DNA from: Leucobacter sp. G161
GTDB lineage: Bacteria > Actinomycetota > Actinomycetes > Actinomycetales > Microbacteriaceae
Direction of reading: 5' to 3'
DNA: 64,000 nt
NCBI RefSeq assembly: GCF_001482305.1
Contig: NZ_LOHP01000046.1
Location: 62,001 to 126,000 of the forward strand
Shown here: piece by piece, positions 59,997 through 64,000 of the stretch
How positions within the stretch are numbered: the stretch's first letter is position 1
Layout: every line of letters begins with the position of its first letter
Program-made: the position numbers and the translations under genes
Notes under the pieces: generated by a model
What the model saw: the letters and a program-made list of their open reading frames with translations, nothing else
Database searches by the model: none
Told to the model about the DNA's origin: nothing

Positions 59997-62048
59997 TTAA
60001 TCCCCCTGGATCTCGAGGTTGCGAATAGTGAGCGCGCCGTGCGACTCCACAGTTACGGAGAATCGGGGCGGGACAACGGTGGTCGCGGTCGCCTCGACCA
60101 CGATTGCGGGGCCTTCAAAGGTGTGCCCAGCGCCGAGAACCGAGCGATCAACGATGACGGTGTCCCATTCCTGCTGTTCGAACACGACCTTGCGGCGTTC
60201 GTGCGGGGACTCTGGCGATGTCGCTGTCGGAATCTGGAGCGAATCAGTGCTGTCGAGTTCGCCGGTGACACGGGTGCGGAGCGCGACCACCTCAATGGGG
60301 GCGCCGAGCGTCGCGTGCCCGTAGCGTTCTTCGTACTGCTTGGCAAAGCGAGCACCGAGGGTCTCCATGAACCCATCTTCGAGCGGCTCTTCGGCACTCG
60401 TCAGCGGCACCGACAGGAAGAACTCCTGCATCTGATAGCGCACATCGACGGAGTGCTCGGAGAACCGGCGGTCAGCAGGGATACCCTCGTGAGCGAGTTC
60501 GTCGAGCGCGCCTCGCTCGATGTCGCGAAGCACCCGACTCATATCTGCCGTATCGAGATCCTCATCGATGAAGAAGTAGGGTTCGGTGAAGTCCTTGCGC
60601 ACATTTCCCTGCAGCATGCCCCACGCTGAGAATGCTCCCGGGAAGCGGGGAACGATCGTTTCGGCGATCCCGAGTTCCTTCGCCAGGAAGACCGCGTGCA
60701 TTGGCCTAGCCCCGCCAAAGGCGACGAGCGCGAAATCCCGCGGTTCGATCCCTCGCGAGATGGTGATGGTGCGAATAGCCTGCGCCATCTGCGAGTTGGC
60801 AACGTCGCAGATGCCCTCTGCAATCGCCGTCACGCCGAGACCAAGCCGACTCCCGACGGTCTCAAGCGCGGCCTTCGACGCATCGATATCGAGGCTCATC
60901 TGCCCACCCGCAAAGTTGCGAGGGTCCACTCGCCCGAGGATGAGGTTTGCGTCAGTGACTGTCGGTTCGGTGCCTCCGCGTCCATAGCAGGCGGGACCGG
61001 GTGTCGCCCCGGCGGAACGTGGCCCGACACGCAGGCCACCGGCTTCGATCCAGGCGACCGACCCGCCGCCGGCTCCAATCGTGTGGATGTTGACGACGCT
61101 CATGAGCAGCGGCAGCCCCTCGAGCTCGGCCTCTGTTGAGACGTCGGGCGCCCCATCGACCACCAGCGACACATCGAACGAGGTCCCGCCCATGTCCACA
61201 CCGATGAGGTTCTTTGTTGAAAGAACGTCCGTCAGCTTCTCGCCGCCGATCGCCCCACCGACAGGGCCGGACAGGAGCGTCTGTAGCGGGCGCTGCCTGG
61301 CCGACTTTGCTGTGAGAATGCCACCCGATGACTGCATAATGTGCAGTGGCACGTCAACGCCTCGTTCGATGAGTTCCTGCTCAAGATCGATGAGGTAGTT
61401 GCGTACAACGGGGCCCGTGTACGCTTCGACAACGGCGGAAGAGGTCCGCTCGTATTCACGCCACTCCTTCGCCGACTCGTGGGAGAGCGAAACCGTGAAG
61501 TCTGCTCCCAGCTCCTCGAGCAAGATCTCCCTGGTTCGCAACTCGTGCGCCGGGTTCTTGTAGCTGAAGAGGTAGGCAACGGCGACGGCGCCATGGCCCT
61601 CCGCACGCACCCGCTGGGCGGCGCGGCGAACCGCATCCTCGTCGAGTGAGACGAGCTCGTTCCCGTCGTATTCGAGGCGGCCAGCGATACCGACAACGTC
61701 CTTGCGCTCGAGAAGCGGTGCGGGCTTGCGATACTGCGCGTTGTAGAGCTCCTGCCTGGGCCCGCGTGCAATGTGGTACGAGTCTTCAACGCCATCAGTG
61801 GCGAGAAGCAACACCTGCACACCGCGGCGCTCCAGGAATGCGTTCAGGCCCTGCGTGGTGCCGTGGACCACGAAATCGATCTCTGATAATTCCTCGACAA
61901 GGGCGCCAAGGCCCTCGATGACGCCTCGACTCAGCTCCCCAGGAGTGGTAGACGCCTTAGTGGCGGTGTACTCCCGTGTGTCTTCGTTGTAGGCAACGAT
62001 GTCGGTGAACGTGCCACCGATGTCCATCGATACGCGGTACTTGCTCAA
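59997..62048 (-). CDS. hyuA: Hydantoinase A/oxoprolinase-family protein, pair 1
   Basis: A 683-residue A subunit. YRVSMDIGGTFTDIVAYNEDT is the phosphate loop; LNAFLERRGVQVLLLATDGVEDSYHIARGPRQELYNAQYRKPAPLLERKDV, VDVPLHIMQSSGGILTAKSARQRPLQTLLSGPVGGAIGG and LIGVDMGGTSFD are family landmarks. The start is taken as TTG at 62048, with GGGAGG 5 nt upstream, since homology begins there. It heads the long minus-strand run and is divergent from the RidA gene. Confidence 0.85.
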   Translation of the reverse strand: MSKYRVSMDIGGTFTDIVAYNEDTREYTATKASTTPGELSRGVIEGLGALVEELSEIDFVVHGTTQGLNAFLERRGVQVLLLATDGVEDSYHIARGPRQELYNAQYRKPAPLLERKDVVGIAGRLEYDGNELVSLDEDAVRRAAQRVRAEGHGAVAVAYLFSYKNPAHELRTREILLEELGADFTVSLSHESAKEWREYERTSSAVVEAYTGPVVRNYLIDLEQELIERGVDVPLHIMQSSGGILTAKSARQRPLQTLLSGPVGGAIGGEKLTDVLSTKNLIGVDMGGTSFDVSLVVDGAPDVSTEAELEGLPLLMSVVNIHTIGAGGGSVAWIEAGGLRVGPRSAGATPGPACYGRGGTEPTVTDANLILGRVDPRNFAGGQMSLDIDASKAALETVGSRLGLGVTAIAEGICDVANSQMAQAIRTITISRGIEPRDFALVAFGGARPMHAVFLAKELGIAETIVPRFPGAFSAWGMLQGNVRKDFTEPYFFIDEDLDTADMSRVLRDIERGALDELAHEGIPADRRFSEHSVDVRYQMQEFFLSVPLTSAEEPLEDGFMETLGARFAKQYEERYGHATLGAPIEVVALRTRVTGELDSTDSLQIPTATSPESPHERRKVVFEQQEWDTVIVDRSVLGAGHTFEGPAIVVEATATTVVPPRFSVTVESHGALTIRNLEIQGD

Positions 62049-62183
62049 GACGCCTCCCTTGGCTTCTTTGCGGTTGGTATTGGTGAGATTACGTAGTCCC
62101 GCATTGTGCGCCCAGTGCATTTCCTCCCCTGAGGAGCTGCGCGTTTGTGCATATTGCCCGAGGTGGCATCGCGAACGCCGCCT

Positions 62184-62189
62184 TACTGT
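62184..62189 (+). promoter_or_regulatory. Possible leaderless -10 of the RidA gene
   Basis: TACTGT lies 6 bp before the RidA ATG and no ribosome-binding sequence is visible, so this transcript could be leaderless. No good -35 is seen at 16-18 bp. Confidence 0.35.
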
Positions 62190-62195
62190 GGCTCC

Positions 62196-62567
62196 ATGAC
62201 AACGCAGTTACCTCTCGGCACATTCGGATCCGCTCGAGTCGCTCAAGGAATGGTCTTCACGTCTGGCAAAGTCGGCGTCAACGAACACGGTGTTCGGCCC
62301 GAGTCCTTTGCAGATGAGGTTCGGGCGGCAATCGCCGACCTTGCCAAGACCTTGGAGGAGCACGGGTCCCATCTCGGTGCACTGCTACAAGTGCACTGCA
62401 TTCTGAGCGACATGGATCAGTTCGATGAATTCAATTCCGTGTACGCCGAACTCATCCCCGACCCTGCGCCACCGCGGTTCACTCACGGCGGCGCGCTGGT
62501 GCAGGACTTCCGCTTCGAGATCGTGGGCATCGCGGAGGTGCTGGGCTCCGCGCACCTGCACCCCTAG
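62196..62567 (+). CDS. RidA/YjgF-family enamine/imine deaminase
   Basis: A 123-residue RidA-fold protein: MVFTSGKVGVNEHG, LAKTLEEHGSHLGALLQVHCILSDMDQFDEFNSVYAELI, PPRFTHGGALVQDFRFEIVGIAEV. The expected P-x-R-(S/T) motif appears as PPRFTH, in which the Arg that holds the substrate carboxylate is kept. Such proteins hydrolyse reactive imines, for example those made by amino-acid dehydrogenases, and would protect against 1-pyrroline-type intermediates of hydroxyproline breakdown. The upstream region is the divergent promoter of the hydantoinase run. Confidence 0.85.
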   Translation: MTTQLPLGTFGSARVAQGMVFTSGKVGVNEHGVRPESFADEVRAAIADLAKTLEEHGSHLGALLQVHCILSDMDQFDEFNSVYAELIPDPAPPRFTHGGALVQDFRFEIVGIAEVLGSAHLHP

Positions 62568-62704
62568 GCGCCCTCGGTCCGGGGGCACGGAAGGCTGCAC
62601 ATCCCGCGGTCTTGCGTTCCGCCCAGAACCTGGGTAATCTGTGCAATGTCACACACCACGAGTGGCCCAAGTACTCCCACCCCATTCCTGAAAGGAATAT
62701 CTCA

Positions 62705-63610
62705 ATGGCTGAGAAGAAGCCCTGGCACGGCGTAATCGTCGCGTCCGCTCTGCAGTTCAAGGAAGACCTCTCGGTCGACTACGACAAGTTCGCAGAGCAC
62801 GTCCAGTTCCTTGCAGACAACGGCTGCGACGGCATCGCGCCGAACGGTTCGCTCGGCGAGTACCAGAACCTCACCGAGGCTGAGCGCGCAAAGGTGATCG
62901 AGGTCGCCGTCGACGCGGCGCCCAAGGGCTTCCCGGTCATGGCTGGCACCGGCGCGTACGGCGCCATGGAGTCGCTCCGCTGGGCAGAGCAGGCAGCCGA
63001 GGCAGGCGCTGACTGCGTCATGCAGCTCCCGCCGAACACGTTCCGCGCGAACCACGAGCAGGTGAAGCACCACTATGCGACCGTCGCCAAGGCCGGACTG
63101 CCAATCGTGGGCTACAACAACCCGCTCGACACCAAGGTCGACCTCATCCCCTCGCTCATCGCTGAGATCCACGAGGCTGGCCACATGGTTGGCGTGAAGG
63201 AGTTCACGGGCGACCCCCGCCGCATCTACGAAATCCAGGAGCTTGCTCCGACGATGGACATCCTCATCGGCACCGATGACTCGGTCCTCGAGGTCGGCAT
63301 CGCCGGCGCCGTCGGCTGGGTCGCTGGCTACCCGAACGCGATCCCGCAGGCCACCGTTGAGCTCTACAAGCTCTCGACCTCGGGCAACGTTGCCGATCTC
63401 GAGCGCGCAAAGGTCATCTACCGCGACCTCCACAAGCTGCTCCGCTGGGACACGAAGACCGAGTTCGTCGAGTCAATCAAGCTCTCCATGGACGTGCTCG
63501 GCCTGTACGGCGGCCCCTGCCGCCCGCCGCGCCTGCCGCTCGCCAAGGAGGTCGCCGACCAGATCATCGCCGACACCCGCGAGGCTGCCGAAAAGGGCTA
63601 CGGCAAGTAG
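62705..63610 (+). CDS. Dihydrodipicolinate-synthase-family lyase, probable pyrroline-4-hydroxy-2-carboxylate deaminase
   Basis: A 301-residue class I aldolase barrel. The Schiff-base lysine is K165 in MVGVKEFTGD; the partner Tyr is Y137 in VGYNNP; GSLGEYQNLT (about 48-57) is the substrate loop, and LPPNTFRA takes the place of the lysA loop. Family members next to a hydroxyproline epimerase (as here) deaminate 1-pyrroline-4-hydroxy-2-carboxylate to 2-oxoglutarate semialdehyde, the third step of hydroxyproline breakdown. This is an assignment by context. The ATG has AAAGGA 9 nt upstream. A strong terminator stem follows. Confidence 0.8.
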   Translation: MAEKKPWHGVIVASALQFKEDLSVDYDKFAEHVQFLADNGCDGIAPNGSLGEYQNLTEAERAKVIEVAVDAAPKGFPVMAGTGAYGAMESLRWAEQAAEAGADCVMQLPPNTFRANHEQVKHHYATVAKAGLPIVGYNNPLDTKVDLIPSLIAEIHEAGHMVGVKEFTGDPRRIYEIQELAPTMDILIGTDDSVLEVGIAGAVGWVAGYPNAIPQATVELYKLSTSGNVADLERAKVIYRDLHKLLRWDTKTEFVESIKLSMDVLGLYGGPCRPPRLPLAKEVADQIIADTREAAEKGYGK

Positions 63611-63631
63611 AGTTCGCAGTACCTTCGGGGG

Positions 63632-63663
63632 TGGATCGTGCGGCGTTCTCGCCGCACGATCCA
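63632..63663 (+). terminator. Hairpin between the lyase and the epimerase gene
   Basis: A perfect 13-bp stem (63632-63644 with 63651-63663) with a 6-base loop GTTCTC, followed by T-containing sequence. It lies 21 bp after the lyase stop. The epimerase gene beyond is on the same strand, so it may be a partial terminator. Confidence 0.75.
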
Positions 63664-63728
63664 TTCCCGTCTCTCGGGATCACTGACCCCACCCACCCCA
63701 CCCCTATTTTTCTTCAGAAGGGCCCCAC

Positions 63729-64000
63729 ATGCGCACGTCCCGCGTCTACCACGCCGTTGATTCGCACACCGAGGGCATGCCGACCCGCGTCATCACCGGC
63801 GGTGTCGGCACCATCCCAGGCAACACGATGGCCGAGCGCCGCACCTGGTTCATGGAGAACAACGACGAGCTGCGCGAACTCCTCATGTTCGAGCCGCGCG
63901 GCCACGCCTCGATGAGCGGCGCGATCCTGCAGCCCGCCACCCGCCCCGACTGCGACTGGGGCGTGCTCTACATCGAGGTCTCCGGCTGCCTCCCCATGTG
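63729..64000 (+). CDS. Proline-racemase-family enzyme (4-hydroxyproline 2-epimerase-like), 5' part only
   Basis: The first 90 codons of a gene cut by the window end. The start RVYHAVDSHTEGMPTRVITGGVGTIPG and ELLMFEPRGHASMSGAIL match proline racemase and hydroxyproline epimerase N termini. The two catalytic cysteine loops lie beyond the edge, so epimerase cannot yet be told from dehydratase. It differs from the paralogue at 35359 in its N terminus. Grouped with the DHDPS-family lyase, it fits the trans-4-hydroxy-L-proline pathway. The start ATG at 63729 has AGAAGGG upstream. Confidence 0.8.
   Translation, partial: MRTSRVYHAVDSHTEGMPTRVITGGVGTIPGNTMAERRTWFMENNDELRELLMFEPRGHASMSGAILQPATRPDCDWGVLYIEVSGCLPM

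Overview
The window is 64 kb of GC-rich, densely packed bacterial chromosome. GTG and TTG starts, ATGA stop/start overlaps, several apparently leaderless transcripts and the gene families point to an actinobacterium of the Microbacteriaceae, Leucobacter-like (an inference from gene content, not a placement). I see no rRNA, tRNA, CRISPR array, transposase, phage gene or replication origin. It reads as a nutrient-scavenging region: four uptake ABC systems for organic solutes, one efflux-type ABC set, and seven local regulators beside the genes they probably control.

Left part (1-12.9 kb): a truncated, frameshifted TrmH-type RNA methyltransferase; an Excalibur-domain membrane protein; a MalY/PatB C-S lyase; a leaderless 34-codon Met/Cys-rich small ORF ahead of a winged-helix regulator; a DUF4870 protein; a PGPGW-motif membrane protein; a GntR/FCD regulator overlapping a free-standing Cache-domain protein, divergent from a four-gene spermidine/putrescine-type ABC operon; and a DHA2 drug-efflux pump with its MarR regulator and twin operators.

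Phosphonate island (12.9-18.4 kb): phnE-phnC-phnD and an FAD oxidoreductase on the minus strand, divergent from a UTRA-type GntR regulator and a phosphonatase-like HAD hydrolase. The shared promoter carries five 11-bp units resembling actinobacterial PHO boxes, suggesting phosphate-starvation control. An imported aminoethylphosphonate-like compound would be oxidised to phosphonoacetaldehyde and its C-P bond then cleaved.

Carboxylate island (18.5-28.2 kb): an MFS exporter, then a minus-strand block with an ABC importer (binding protein, fused double permease, ATPase), a DUF1932 dehydrogenase, and three enzymes resembling GalD (PrpF fold), GalC (RraA fold) and GalB (PIG-L fold), under a divergent GntR/FCD regulator. 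GalB/C/D act on 4-oxalomesaconate in gallate breakdown, but no ring-cleavage gene is present, so a ready-made tri- or dicarboxylate may be imported.

Proline/hydroxyproline region (28.3-64 kb): an EEP nuclease-fold protein, a LysR regulator divergent from putA and putP, a proline-racemase-family enzyme with two catalytic cysteines, a lipoprotein-MacA-MacB-type efflux set, an enolase-superfamily enzyme with cis-3-hydroxyproline dehydratase signatures, a GntR/FCD regulator, two paralogous amidohydrolases flanking an M17 aminopeptidase, and a minus-strand run of twelve genes of about 17 kb (62.0 to 45.1 kb). That run holds two hydantoinase/oxoprolinase A/B pairs, a ribose-type ABC importer, a degenerate hydantoinase-A-like protein, a DUF917 protein, a PucR-type regulator, a small ABM protein and the second amidohydrolase. 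Divergent from it lie RidA, a DHDPS-family lyase and the start of a 4-hydroxyproline-epimerase-like gene. Together this looks like a locus for taking up and opening cyclic or prolyl/hydroxyprolyl amides and feeding released proline derivatives to 2-oxoglutarate or glutamate. The substrate of the 17-kb run is unknown and is the most interesting open question here.
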